Assembly (NCBI GenBank): GCA_026168455.1
Contig: CM047428.1
Span: forward strand, 40,042,028-40,106,027
DNA: 64,000 nucleotides
DNA from: Theocolax elegans
Lineage: Eukaryota > Arthropoda > Insecta > Hymenoptera > Cerocephalidae
Direction: 5' to 3'
The notes under the pieces were generated by a model. That model saw only the letters and a program-made list of their open reading frames with translations. It was not told the origin of the DNA and searched no databases. Shown one piece after another: positions 31,982-43,378 of this stretch; within the stretch, counting starts at the first letter, position 1, and each line of letters starts with the position of its first letter. Position numbers and translations under genes: made by a program.

Positions 31982-33281
31982 TTACGTCCACTTCGGTCGT
32001 GAGCCTGGAGGACGCCCTCGTCCTCGTCTTGAAGGAACTGGTTCAGAATCTGCATTGGCAGACCGCTCTATGGGTGATCGGCGCTTCACGGTCGCGGTTG
32101 CTTTCCGAGGACGACCACGCTGTCGTCTGGTAACGCGGGACCTATCTAAAGACGTAGGTGACGTCTTCTGTGGATTACACCGAGTTCCCTCGCCAGGGGA
32201 CTCGCTCGCATTTTTCTCCCTCGCAGGTGAGCATTCGCTCGCTACAGGCGGGTCGCACTTCACCTGTTGATCCCTCGGCGGTTGAGGTTGCTCACGTTGT
32301 TCCTCATCAGTCGAATCAGCATCATTTTCGGGGACGTATCTCTTCAGATGCTCGATGTTAGATACTTCTTGGTCCCCTTTATCATCTTGTATGACATACG
32401 TATTTATACCTTTCCTAGTGATGATGAGATATGGCCCTGTGTATTTCGGAGCAAGCTTAGCCGGAGAGGATCCGGTTGCGTTTCCACACCAGATCTCTTA
32501 CCTCGAATTCCGCTGGCCTTCGTCGTGAGTTGAAGATTTCGGCTTGCCGGGCCTTACTGGCAGTCGACTGACGATTTGCGTTCTCGTGCAGTCTTGGCAA
32601 CTGTTTGATTTAGTCGTTCCAATCCTGCAGTCTACGGAACTCAAACTGTTGCTGGGCAAGCCGGTCTTGCTCTCGACGAGCTGTACTAGGCGCCTCGGGT
32701 TGGCGACCATAGTTCAGCATAGCCGGGCTCCATCCAGTAGAACTTTGCACCGCTGTGTTTAGTGCAAAGACTAACTCTGGCAGCTTGTCGTCCCAGTCGC
32801 TGTGCTTATCCTGGATATACGACGCCACCATTGTCTTAAGGGTCCGATTGGCCCTCTCGACAGGATTGGCCTGTGCGTGATAAGGGGGTGTCGTCGAATG
32901 ATACACTCCCTTAGATTCGAGGTATTCGTCTACGAGTTTATTTTTAAACTCGGTCCCGTTGTCCGAATGAAATACTTCCGAGGTGCCGAACCGGTTGATC
33001 ACTCGTTCGTGAAGCTCGCGGACTATCGTCTTTGCGTTAGCTTTTCTTATCGGGATGGCTTCAATCCAGCGCGTGAATAGATCCTGGAATACTAGGATGT
33101 ATTCGTATCCTCGGCTAGAGCGTGGAAGCGGGCCAGTGATATCTCCTGATACCACCTGCCATGGTCTGTCCGATTGACGGTGACCCATTAACCCTGAGGG
33201 AGCACGTTGCTCGACCTTACATTGCTGGCAACTTGACATCGCCTGACGTAATCCGCAACTTTTGCGTAGAACCGTGGCCAA
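31982..33281 (-). pseudogene. Gypsy integrase region with C-terminal AT-hook tail
   Basis: Frameshifted continuation of pol. Frame 33281-32610 reads SCQQCKVEQRAPSGL, WQVVSGDITGPLPRS (first catalytic Asp), VFHSDNGTEFKNKL (second Asp) and NPVERANRTLKTMVA (catalytic Glu): the D,D-35-E core. Across a stop and a frame change (32610-32264) the C-terminal domain reads APKYTGPYLITRKGINTYVI and VSNIEHLKRYVPEN. The tail (32263-31982) is basic and Pro-rich with RQRGRPRKA and RGRGRPPGS, two AT-hook-like motifs. The integrase inserts the cDNA; AT-hooks could aid binding to AT-rich DNA or target choice. Breaks at about 33188-33281 and 32440-32610. Confidence 0.8.
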
Positions 33282-35830
33282 TAATAGTTTTGGGCCACGC
33301 GGGCGAATGTCTTTTCCCTTCCGAGATGGCCAGCTGAGGGGTTATCGTGACACTTTCTCAGAATAGAGTGACGATTCTCTACGGGTACGACCAGCTTCCA
33401 TGCTTGCTCATCATCCATCACTTCCTCTAACTCCTTGTCGGGGCGATAGATGTATAGACTTCCTCCAACTATTTTCCAATCGGGGAAATCACGGGGTCTG
33501 TCGGAAACGTCCTTGATCCAGTCTAGGTACCAAGGATCTTCAGTAGTTTGAGCCCACGACAGTGCTGCCACTGTAGGCTCGTCGTCTTCATACATGCGAG
33601 ATAGGGCATTGGGAACGTGATGCAGAGCTCCTTTTCTGTGCTCGACGACAAAGTCATGCGCTTGAAGCTCTAAAGCCCATCTCGCTAATCGGCTGGTTGG
33701 ATTTCTCATAATACACAACCAGCGAAGACTACTGTGATTCGTAATCACTTTGAAGTGGTACCCTTCGATGTAAGGTCTGAACTTATTACTAGCCCAGACC
33801 ACGGCCAAGCATTCCCTCTCCGTAACGCTATAATTCTTCTCGGGTGCTGTGAGAATGCGACTGGCAAACTCAATGACTCTTTCCTCTCCGTCTATCTCTT
33901 GGACGAGCACGGCTCCTATGCCGGTATCGCTCGCGTCCGTGTGCAGACTAAACAGTCCATCTGCACTGGGACGTTGAAGAACTGGAGCAGTCATGATCAG
34001 GGCCTTCAGCTGCTGAAAGGCTTGTTCCTGTTCATCTAACCACTCGTAGCCTTGGTTCTTCTTCGTGAGACGGGTAAGCTGCTCTGCAATCGTGGCGTAA
34101 TCCGGCATAAAACGCCGATACCACGACGCCATGCCAAGGAATCGTCGAAGCTGTTTGAGGTTCTTGGGAGCCGGATAAACCCTTATAGGCTCTGTCTTGG
34201 CTGGGTCGAGACGAATTCCATCCCTGTTGACCAGCACGCCAAGATATCTCACCTCATCTTGACAAAAGACACACTTGTCCTTATTTACTGTCAAGTTAGC
34301 TTCGGTCAGTCTTTTCAGCACCATCTCGAGATACTTCTTGTGCCCTTCAAATGTCTCGGTGACTATGATAATGTCATCGAGGTAAGAAAAGGCATTGGGC
34401 TCGAGATCAGGACCAACCACTTGGTCAGTCATACGTTGGAAGGTCGCGCCGGCGTATGCCAATCCGTATGGGATCCGCTTAAACTGATACAGTCCCATCC
34501 CCGGGACTGTGAAAGCCGTATAAGGACGCGATTCCTTCTGGAGAGGTATTTGATGATACGCTGAGTTCATGTCCAGAGTACTAATGTACCGACATCTCTT
34601 CAGCTTGCGCAAGATATCCTGCATAAACGGGAGGGGATACGCGTCTGGTTTCGTTAGCGCATTGACTTTCCTAAAGTCAATGCAAAACCGACGTGATCCG
34701 TTCTCCTTGCGTACCATCACCACGGGGCTTGACCAACCGTTGTCCGAGGGCTCTATGATCTCTAAATCTAGCATCTCTCGGACCTGGCGGTGCATATCCT
34801 CCTGGATCTTCTCCGACACCGGGTAATACTTCTGCTTTATCGGGCGAGCTGATCCCACGTCAATCGAGTGCTCGATGAGTTGGGTTCGCCCGATTTTGGG
34901 AGAAGTATTAGACAGCACGTTGCTTACTAGCGTTCGCAGCTCTTCCCTTTCTGCCTCGGTTGCGTCCGCTATTCCAGCGGATGAGAGGGTGGCCATACCC
35001 CCTATTCCAGCAACTTCGAGTTGGATCTGCTGCTTGCTGTCCTTGAGGAACAGGCGGTCGCTATCCGGATCCAATATGGCTCTGAATGCTCGTACGAAAT
35101 TTACTCCTACGTAGCATTCGGCATCAAGATTTGGTATGATCGCTACCCTTATTTCACGTGTCTCCTTCCCGACAGTGAAAGGTAAGATCACATGACCGTT
35201 TAGCGGTTGGTAACTACCATCCGCCATCTTGACGCGTCCGGCGTTCGCCACAATGAGCTCCTTGCCCAATGCTGCGGCGATTTGCAGACCGCTGGGTCCC
35301 GTCACGGTCGTGGAAGCTCCGGGATCGTATAAGGCTCTTATACGAAAGCCCTCAATCTCCACGAGAAGCCACCAACGACTCTTATCCTCTGGTTTATAGG
35401 ATGAGGTTGGTCTGCTTGCTTCTTGGGACCGTTCCTCTTTTTGAGGCCCATTTCCGCTCCTCTCTGGACCATATTCTCGGTCGGAGCGGGTCTGTCCCGA
35501 ACTCACCTGGGACAGCGGGGACTCAAGCTCTTGGGTCGCGGTTTTCGTCCCGGTTAACCGCTCCCTTGCAGGTAAGAGGCTTAGTCGGATCGAACGTCGA
35601 GCCCATTCGGTTTTTCGGCTGTTCCTTTCCTTTTTCCCTTGGTGGACTAGCACTCTTCTTCTCCTGCCGGTGTCCGAAGCTCTTACTCGGGCCATTAGGT
35701 CTGCCAGACCTCCTACTCTTCGGAGATCGGTTGGCCGGCGAGCCTTTCTTAGGAGAGCCAGACCTTGGGCTTCTCCTACGGGACTGTCGGGTCGTCGACG
35801 CCAATTGGGAGTCGATGGGCCGCAGCGCAT
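33188..35830 (-). pseudogene. Gypsy pol: protease, reverse transcriptase, RNase H, integrase start
   Basis: 880-residue frame. Protease near residues 155-255: RALYDPGASTTV, where the active-site D-T/S-G reads D-P-G. RT around residues 330-560: SPVVMVRKENGSRRFCIDFR, STLDMNSAYHQIPL (Asp), FKRIPYGLAYAGATFQRM and SYLDDIIIVTETF (YLDD). RNase H around 640-760: LHTDASDTGIGAVLVQ, IEFASRILTAPEKNYSVTERE and TNHSSLRWLC. The H2C2 integrase zinc finger begins near residue 850 (HDNPSAGHLGREKT...YVRRCQ). The frame is lost at about 33188-33281. It overlaps the end of gag by ~300 bases in another frame, so expression would need programmed frameshifting. The protease substitution and the frameshift indicate an inactive copy. 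Confidence 0.9.
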
Positions 35831-37268
35831 CCTCCAGCATCTTTGCGATGCGGTCGACGACGTCTGGCTCGCTTGGTTTGGCTGGGCTTAGCTCAGCGGC
35901 CGCTACCTTAGCCTTCGGCGAACCTTTTTTCCGCTTCGGCTTATACGCCATCTCAGGAAGCAGAGACCCTTCTTCCGCAGGTGGTGGACGATATACTTTT
36001 TCACCTTCTATCGTCTACTCCGCTTCCGTGGCGAGGTCCAACATTTGTTCAATTGAGCTCACTTCCGCTCTCTTGAACAGCCGTTGAAGCTGTGGCAGTA
36101 TGTTCCGATACAAATGATCGAGCTGCTGCGCTTCAGTCGGCGTAGGGACTATCTTTCGCATTATTGCGATAGAGTACGTCATATAGTCCCTAACCGGTTC
36201 ATCGCGTCCTTGAGTCCGTGCGTTGGACTCGGCGATGATCCTCTGCTGGAAACGTTGGCTCATTCCGTACCAACGTTTAGCCGAAGTCACGAAATCTTGC
36301 CAGGAGTGCCACTTGTGTTTCTCGTTCTGGTACCACGTGGCGGCAGTGTCTGTCAGAAGTTCCGAGAGTGACGGCAATAACTCGTCCTCTGACAGGTTGG
36401 CCAGGATCCTGCAATCCTCGATCCTGGTTAGGAAGGCGTCGATGCTCTGGCTCTTGTCGCCAGAGAACTTGACCTGCCACTTCCTAACAATGCCGCCGAC
36501 GTCTCGAGGTGTTCCATTCAACCTCGATGACGTCGAGAAGCTTGGTGTTGAGCATGTGCGATCCTTGTTTGGCGAGCTGCGCGCTTGAGGAATCCTCTAG
36601 GATTCGCGCGCATTCCCCCCCTTCCAAGCTCCATCAGGCTTAGACTGAGGGGCGCTTGTGCGTTGTTGCTCGCCATTTACTTGCGCCTCACCTATCTCGC
36701 TCACATCAGGACCATAACACGTATATGTGTCCTGAAATTGCACATGGTGAGATTGGTTGGCACCGTCCAATCTCGTGGTGTGAGCGGTTTGAGTGCGCTC
36801 GGACAGCAGCTTATCTACCTTTACAGTGAGGTCATTCACTTTTTTGATAAGCTGCACCAAGGTCTGAGAGAACGATCGAGGGATTTTAAAAATGTTTCCC
36901 TCTTCAGAGACCAATGACAGCCATTCTTCCTCTTGTTCGGGTTGAGGCTCTGTGTTGGTCGCTGCTGACGCCGTTTCATCTAGCTCGACGTCATCGAAAT
37001 CCTGCACCGTCCTGTGCAGGTTGTCTTTAACCGTAGCGTTCTCCCGCAGTACCAGATACACTTCTTGATCTGGGCTAGGTTCATCAGACTCCTCGTCTTG
37101 ATGTTCACCTAGCATCTGCAGCCACCTATTTCTCCGTTGGAGACGGCTGCGAACTGCTGTGGCTTCATCTTCCTCCTGGTTAAACTCCTGGGCCGAATAA
37201 TTTCCTAATAGCCACTGGTGGAGTCGCTCGACTTTCCTATGAACCGAGCCTGCCGATTTTAGGTTCAA
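35523..37268 (-). pseudogene. Gypsy gag, proximal copy, with two in-frame amber codons
   Basis: One frame (three segments in the same phase) interrupted only by TAG at 36597-36599 and 36015-36017. Segment 1 (37268-36600): acidic, matrix-like leader with coiled-coil tendency (LVQLIKKVNDLTVKVDKLL). Segment 2 (to 36018): retrotransposon-gag capsid domain, with IVRKWQVKFSGDKSQSIDAF, LLTDTAATWYQNEKHKWHSW and FQQRIIAESNARTQGRDEPV. Segment 3 (to 35523): basic Ser/Pro/Lys/Arg-rich tail (KPKRKKGSPKAKVAAAE; SRRRSPRSGSPKKGSPA), probably the nucleic-acid-binding part; no CCHC knuckle was seen. Gag forms the particle. Pol follows in another frame. Confidence 0.85.
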
Positions 37269-38350
37269 GGCGTCCAGGTGTAATTCAATTTGCTCCCTGG
37301 TGAGCGTCTCGATCCATGCATCGATTTAACTATCGACGTCTTTCTGCTGAGCGGCCATCTTCAGTTGTAGCGTCGTTTATACGTTTAACAGTAAGTAGCC
37401 TCTCTGGCTTGACGCACTATGTGTGTGCAAGGTTATATGGTGTCGAATATTTAACTTTGGCGTTACTTGCCAAATGTCCAATCCTCGTAACTGGGTTTTG
37501 CTTCTACCTAAGCTAACCGCTAAAGCACAAAACCGGATGCCAAAAGTAAGTCCTGTCTTACTTTGATCAGAAAGCACTACTGAGTTTAAACTATTTTTAA
37601 CAAATCTGCTAATTAATTTACAATAAACTACTGCCTGGCTCTTACTTTGCGCTAACTTAACGGTACTATATAATAAATAATAAATAAATCAATAAATAAA
37701 TAAATTAAATAATTTAAGTTACCGCGCGCTTGACCTCTTACAAAAATATAACCTATAATACAATTTGTAAAGGTCTGAGCCAGGTTATAAGCTTCCTGTT
37801 TTGTGCCAGCAAAAACCAGTCAAACCTTGCATACACTTACATACAATTTCTTTAGACCGATTAATTGCCACCAGGTTATGTCGCGCTGTGTCGCGTTCTT
37901 TCGTTCCTCTAGGTGGTGCTAGTTACTTGGTTTGGTCCAAACTACCCAATTTCCAAGTAACGTTGGTCGGTCTATCGATTCCGTTCGAAAACCCACCAAA
38001 TTTCCTATTTGTGCGACCTTTTTCTAGTGGCGCCACCTATGTTCGACCAGGAACCAATTTCCTATGTCTACTACTAAGTAGTCGAGACGAGAAAAATAAA
38101 AAAAATTTTATTATAAAAAATTTTTATTTGTTTATAACAATTCTATTTGTTAATAAACAATCCCGCCTCGAGGGGGAACGAAAGAGTACCGAAATATACT
38201 TCACAATTTCGAAACACGACTGCTGACCTCGTTATTGTTTGCGAGTTATCCAATTGTTAATTAAAAATATTTATAATTGAACAACTATATCGTGCTTGTT
38301 GATTTTTCCGATGTCCTGTATCCAAAATCCACACGTATTGGGCGCCAGTT
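35731..38350 (-). repeat. 2.6-kb duplicated unit, proximal copy (gag + leader)
   Basis: Near-identical to 38349-40970, offset 2618-2621 bases. On the outer side it ends with leader and primer-site sequence (gggcgccagttg), but instead of an LTR it joins gag-tail sequence (gccggcgagcc) at 38350. Confidence 0.95.
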
Positions 38351-39884
38351 GGCCGGCGAGCCTTTCTTAGGAGAGCCAGACCTTGGGCTTCTCCTACGGG
38401 ACTGTCGGGTCGTCGACGCCAATTGGGAGTCGATGGGCCGCAGCGCATCCTCCAGCATCTTTGCGATGCGGTCGACGACGTCTGGCTCGCTTGGTTTGGC
38501 TGGGCTTAGCTCAGCGGCCGCTACCTTAGCCTTCGGCGAACCTTTTTTCCGCTTCGGCTTATACGCCATCTCAGGAAGCAGAGACCCTTCTTCCGCAGGT
38601 GGTGGACGATATACTTTTTCACCTTCTATCGTCTACTCCGCTTCCGTGGCGAGGTCCAACATTTGTTCAATTGAGCTCACTTCCGCTCTCTTGAACAGCC
38701 GTTGAAGCTGTGGCAGTATGTTCCGATACAAATGATCGAGCTGCTGCGCTTCAGTCGGCGTAGGGACTATCTTTCGCATTATTGCGATAGAGTACGTCAT
38801 ATAGTCCCTAACCGGTTCATCGCGTCCTTGAGTCCGTGCGTTGGACTCGGCGATGATCCTCTGCTGGAAACGTTGGCTCATTCCGTACCAACGTTTAGCC
38901 GAAGTCACGAAATCTTGCCAGGAGTGCCACTTGTGTTTCTCGTTCTGGTACCACGTGGCGGCAGTGTCTGTCAGAAGTTCCGAGAGTGACGGCAATAACT
39001 CGTCCTCTGACAGGTTGGCCAGGATCCTGCAATCCTCGATCCTGGTTAGGAAGGCGTCGATGCTCTGGCTCTTGTCGCCAGAGAACTTGACCTGCCACTT
39101 CCTAACAATGCCGCCGACGTCTCGAGGTGTTCCATTCAACCTCGATGACGTCGAGAAGCTTGGTGTTGAGCATGTGCGATCCTTGTTTGGCGAGCTGCGC
39201 GCTTGAGGAATCCTCTAGGATTCGCGCGCATTCCCCCCCTTCCAAGCTCCATCAGGCTTAGACTGAGGGGCGCTTGTGCGTTGTTGCTCGCCATTTACTT
39301 GCGCCTCACCTATCTCGCTCACATCAGGACCATAACACGTATATGTGTCCTGAAATTGCACATGGTGAGATTGGTTGGCACCGTCCAATCTCGTGGTGTG
39401 AGCGGTTTGAGTGCGCTCGGACAGCAGCTTATCTACCTTTACAGTGAGGTCATTCACTTTTTGATAAGCTGCACCAAGGTCTGAGAGAACGATCGAGGGA
39501 TTTTAAAAATGTTTCCCTCTTCAGAGACCAATGACAGCCATTCTTCCTCTTGTTCGGTTGAGGCTCTGTGTTGGTCGCTGCTGACGCCGTTTCATCTAGC
39601 TCGACGTCATCGAAATCCTGCACCGTCCTGTGCAGGTTGTCTTTAACCGTAGCGTTCTCCCGCAGTACCAGATACACTTCTTGATCTGGGCTAGGTTCAT
39701 CAGACTCCTCGTCTTGATGTTCACCTAGCATCTGCAGCCACCTATTTCTCCGTTGGAGACGGCTGCGAACTGCTGTGGCTTCATCTTCCTCCTGGTTAAA
39801 CTCCTGGGCCGAATAATTTCCTAATAGCCACTGGTGGAGTCGCTCGACTTTCCTATGAACCGAGCCTGCCGATTTTAGGTTCAA
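38349..39884 (-). pseudogene. Gypsy gag, distal copy (frameshifted)
   Basis: Same protein as the proximal gag. The leader segment (39884-39450) loses frame after TNTEPQP because of two one-base deletions relative to copy 1, and resumes in another phase at 39457-39215. The capsid segment (39139-38633) is identical in sequence to the proximal one. Both amber codons are retained. The basic tail stops at the duplication junction (frame 38569-38285) and reads into leader DNA. Because this is the copy next to the 5' LTR, a full-length transcript would meet the frameshifted version first. Confidence 0.8.
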
Positions 39885-40950
39885 GGCGTCCAGGTGTAAT
39901 TCAATTTGCTCCCTGGTGAGCGTCTCGATCCATGCATCGATTTAACTATCGACGTCTTTCTGCTGAGCGGCCATCTTCAGTTGTAGCGTCGTTTATACGT
40001 TTAACAGTAAGTAGCCTCTCTGGCTTGACGCACTATGTGTGTGCAAGGTTATATGGTGTCGAATATTTAACTTTGGCGTTACTTGCCAAATGTCCAATCC
40101 TCGTAACTGGGTTTTGCTTCTACCTAAGCTAACCGCTAAAGCACAAAACCGGATGCCAAAAGTAAGTCCTGTCTTACTTTGATCAGAAAGCACTACTGAG
40201 TTTAAACTATTTTTAACAAATCTGCTAATTAATTTACAATAAACTACTGCCTGGCTCTTACTTTGCGCTAACTTAACGGTACTATATAATAAATAATAAA
40301 TAAATCAATAAATAAATAAATTAAATAATTTAAGTTACCGCGCGCTTGACCTCTTACAAAAATATAACCTATAATACAATTTGTAAAGGTCTGAGCCAGG
40401 TTATAAGCTTCCTGTTTTGTGCCAGCAAAAACCAGTCAAACCTTGCATACACTTACATACAATTTCTTTAGACCGATTAATTGCCACCAGGTTATGTCGC
40501 GCTGTGTCGCGTTCTTTCGTTCCTCTAGGTGGTGCTAGTTACTTGGTTTGGTCCAAACTACCCAATTTCCAAGTAACGTTGGTCGGTCTATCGATTCCGT
40601 TCGAAAACCCACCAAATTTCCTATTTGTGCGACCTTTTTCTAGTGGCGCCACCTATGTTCGACCAGGAACCAATTTCCTATGTCTACTACTAAGTAGTCG
40701 AGACGAGAAAAATAAAAAAAATTTTATTATAAAAAATTTTTTATTTGTTTATAACAATTCTATTTGTTAATAAACAAATCCCGCCTCGAGGGGGAACGAA
40801 AGAGTACCGAAATATACTTCACAATTTCGAAACGCGACTGCTGACCTCGTTATTGTTTGCGAGTTATCCAATTGTTAATTAACAATATATTCAATAATTG
40901 AACAACTATATCGTGCTTGTTGATTTTTCCGATGTCCTGTATCCAAAATC

Positions 40951-40968
40951 CACACGTATTGGGCGCCA
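40951..40968 (-). other. Primer binding site, tRNA-Lys type
   Basis: On the minus strand, two bases after the LTR end, the sequence reads tggcgcccaatacgtgtg. TGGCGCCCAA matches the 3' end complement of tRNA-Lys used as primer by many retroelements. The duplicated copy is at about 38330-38347. Confidence 0.75.
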
Positions 40969-40970
40969 GT

Positions 40971-41397
40971 TGTAACGGGGTGGGTACTGGCGATATGTAA
41001 GGCCCACGGTTAGGCCCAATCTGTCCCAACTTACCAACCTTAAGTGTGCAGTCCCACGATGCGGCCGGGAATCACTTTGATTCCCGTGCAATGCCGTTAA
41101 CAAGGTCAAACACCTCGTTTGACTTAGATACCGTGTGTTGGGTCCTATGCCCAAAATTGCCAACTAGAATAAACACCGGAGAGGGCGGTATTCGTAGGAT
41201 AGGACGGTAACCGGTAAACTCTATCAACAATCGATATTTTTCGTTAATCGGCGAGAAAGAATATCTCGCCGAGTCAAATTCAAATTGCGCTACCATTCGC
41301 AATTATCCCGGCTAGTCGACTTGGTCCTATCGACGAACGTCGCCGATAATTCAGGGACCTAACCTGCGCCGACACTCGAAAATCCGTACCCGTTATA
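40971..41397 (-). repeat. 5' LTR (427 bp)
   Basis: Outer end TATAACGGGTACGG..., inner end ...CCCGTTACA (minus strand). The inner 305 bases match the 3' LTR; the outer ~120 bases (41278-41397) do not. An ATGT flank matches the flank of the 3' LTR. Confidence 0.75.
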
Positions 41398-41984
41398 ATG
41401 TGCGTGTGCGTGAGCATACATACACATACGTACATACATACATGCATACATGCACATTTATGAACATTTATATTTGTTGAAAAAACAATATAGTTTAAGC
41501 AAACAGTTGAAATGCTGGTGTTACCAGTGACGTGTTATTATAGCGCTGAAATTACTGGTGAAATATTAAACGTATTTTTTACGTCCTAAGTATTAAATTC
41601 TTATTCCACATTAGTTTTTGTGAAATTAATAATGATTTATCTAAAAATAACTGTGTCCAGAGAAGAAAAAACTTTATAAACGAACGCAGTATTATCATCA
41701 TGATATTCCGTAGCATGAAGGTATTACTGCGGTGCATCATTATCTTACTCTTTATACTACGTTATAAAATATACTGATTGTTCTCTAAAGTACAAAATTA
41801 ATCATTAACAACTTGTATTATTCTTTAATATACTTATGTTGATCGAATTTAGTAAGTCACATTTATTTTACATCAACGTAAAGCAAGTTTTGCACGAATC
41901 GCAGTAATACCTTCATACGCAGTAATTCCCTCACTTAGCACAGCACTAGTCACAATCGGAAAGAGTTTAACTGGTCGATTTTAT
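41398..41984. other. Non-coding stretch with ATAC microsatellite and a 15-bp inverted repeat
   Basis: 41400-41455 is (gt/ca, atac)-type simple sequence. tgaaggtattactgc at 41716-41730 pairs perfectly with gcagtaataccttca at 41901-41915, a possible small MITE core. No gene. Confidence 0.5.
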
Positions 41985-42899
41985 ATAAATAAACTACAAT
42001 TGTAAGTTTTTAATTGATTTTAAACGTATTCCTGTATATAATATATGAATAAATTTGTTATTATACCAATTGCAAATCCACTGTCCCATATCAGTTGGAC
42101 CACGAAACAATATTTGTATACATTTTTCATCGTAAGAACGTTGTTTAATATTGTTCATAGCGGATAAAAAATTGTATCTTGCATTTTAAAATGTGGATTT
42201 AATTTCATAATTTCATACATATACCAATCAACTAACATTCTATACGCTGTATTGCCATCTTGTTGAATTACAAATCGTATCCGGACGTTTCGTCACAGGA
42301 CATTTCATCTTAACGACTTTTCACCGTACGGACTATTCATCGCAAGTACTTCTCATTGCATGGCCTTTTCATCGTAATGATGGAATTTTCAATACATTAC
42401 ATTATCAAAATCCGTCGAGTTTACGGGATACATGTTCAAAGATACTTGTTTTAATGAACACTTAATTAAATTATTATTTGTATTTTTTGTATTTGTTATT
42501 TGCCTAAAAATAATGTATTTCAGAAATCAATAAAAAAACAATGTTAAATTGAAACGTTACAATTATTTAAGAATTAATTTCCCTTTTTTAATTTCTACTC
42601 TTTAATTGGTTATTGGGTATTAGGGTTATTAGATATTAGGGTTAATGGGTATTAGGGTTATTGGGTACTGGGGTATTGGGGTATTGGGTTATTGGGGTAT
42701 TAGCGTTATTGGGTACGTTCGTACAATGAAAATTCCATCTTTGCGATGATAAGTCCGTGCAATGAAAAGTCCTTGCGATGAAAAGTCCGTGCGATAAAAA
42801 GTCCGTCATGAAACATCCGACAATGAAATGTTCTGCGACGTCCGTGACCCATTACAAATTCATGATTAATTTCTAGAAATTTATATTTTTTCAATTTTG
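41985..42899 (-). pseudogene. Second Ulp1-like protease fragment, split by a MITE
   Basis: Homologous to 28240-28540. The minus strand first reads KYKFLEINHEF (42899-42860), is interrupted by the insertion 42276-42850, and resumes at VIQQDGNTAYRMLVDWYMYE, then IMKLNPHFKMQDTIF and, in decayed form, the GHW region (42100-42060). The His motif and the Cys region are damaged by an internal deletion: 'ccacaattgtaagtttttaat' lies close to the GHW region. Compared with the copy at 28 kb, this one preserves ~40 residues upstream of LNPHFKMQD, extending the known N-terminal side of the protease. No Rep or helicase sequence accompanies it. Confidence 0.6.
42276..42850. mobile_element. MULE-like MITE with 9-bp target duplication
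   Basis: Flanked by attacaaat at 42267-42275 and 42851-42859, and reading-frame continuity of the protease across it confirms the insertion point. Both ends are made of tandemly repeated ggac(t/a)tttcatcgca motifs in inverted orientation (42285-42395 against 42720-42845). The core (42600-42712) is a run of ggtattagggttattgg-like repeats. A 9-bp duplication with repetitive, foldback-like ends suggests the MULE group. No transposase. Confidence 0.75.
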
Positions 42900-43378
42900 C
42901 TTTACTAAACTATTAGCATAATTCTGATGAAAGTTTTTATTCAGTTATAATGAGTGTAGACTTATTATAAAATTATCGTATGTTACACAGAGAAAAAAAA
43001 CTGCGTTAAATATTAATTAAATTAATTAATTTACTAATTAGTACATTTTAAATTAATTTAAGGTCATTATAAATGTATGTTTTCTTTTCATAATATTAAA
43101 TTTACTTTAACATAATATAAAATTAAGTATACTATAACAATTCTTGGGTTATTTATTATTGAAACGCAAAATATTAGGTATTAACCTTATAACATTTATT
43201 AGATGCAAAAAAGCAACAATTATACGACAACAATTTTAATTATAAATTAAAATGGAAACAATTTTTTTCGCAGAATTTGTTCACTTATCCACAATTTATC
43301 TAAAACGCCGCATTAGACAAAGGTAACTACGGTTTTTTTGATATTTTCCATTTTTAATATTTTACTCCAAAACTACTG
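42900..43378. other. AT-rich non-coding stretch
   Basis: No feature beyond AT-rich simple composition; ends at the first satellite monomer. Confidence 0.5.

Larger units (their letters stand above)
38349..40970 (-). repeat. 2.6-kb duplicated unit, distal copy adjoining the 5' LTR
   Basis: Second copy, bordered by the genuine PBS and 5' LTR. Contains gag copy 2. Differs from copy 1 mainly by single-base indels in homopolymers (for example near 39460 and 39555). Confidence 0.95.
30596..41397 (-). mobile_element. Ty3/Gypsy LTR retrotransposon with internal 2.6-kb duplication
   Basis: Minus-strand element. 5' LTR 40971-41397, tRNA-Lys-type primer site next to it, leader and gag (duplicated), pol (protease, RT, RNase H, integrase), polypurine tract 31718-31727, 3' LTR 30596-31717. 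The bases ATGT flank both outer ends (30592-30595 and 41398-41401), a plausible 4-bp target duplication. No env gene is visible. Frameshifts and stops make this copy non-functional. Confidence 0.9.

Noticed and set aside
35269..36087. 272-residue plus-strand frame
   Set aside because: Antisense to Gypsy gag/pol; Ser/Arg-rich by composition only.
42600..42712. Interstitial telomere made of TTAGGG
   Set aside because: Irregular spacing, location inside a MITE, and the expected insect motif is TTAGG.
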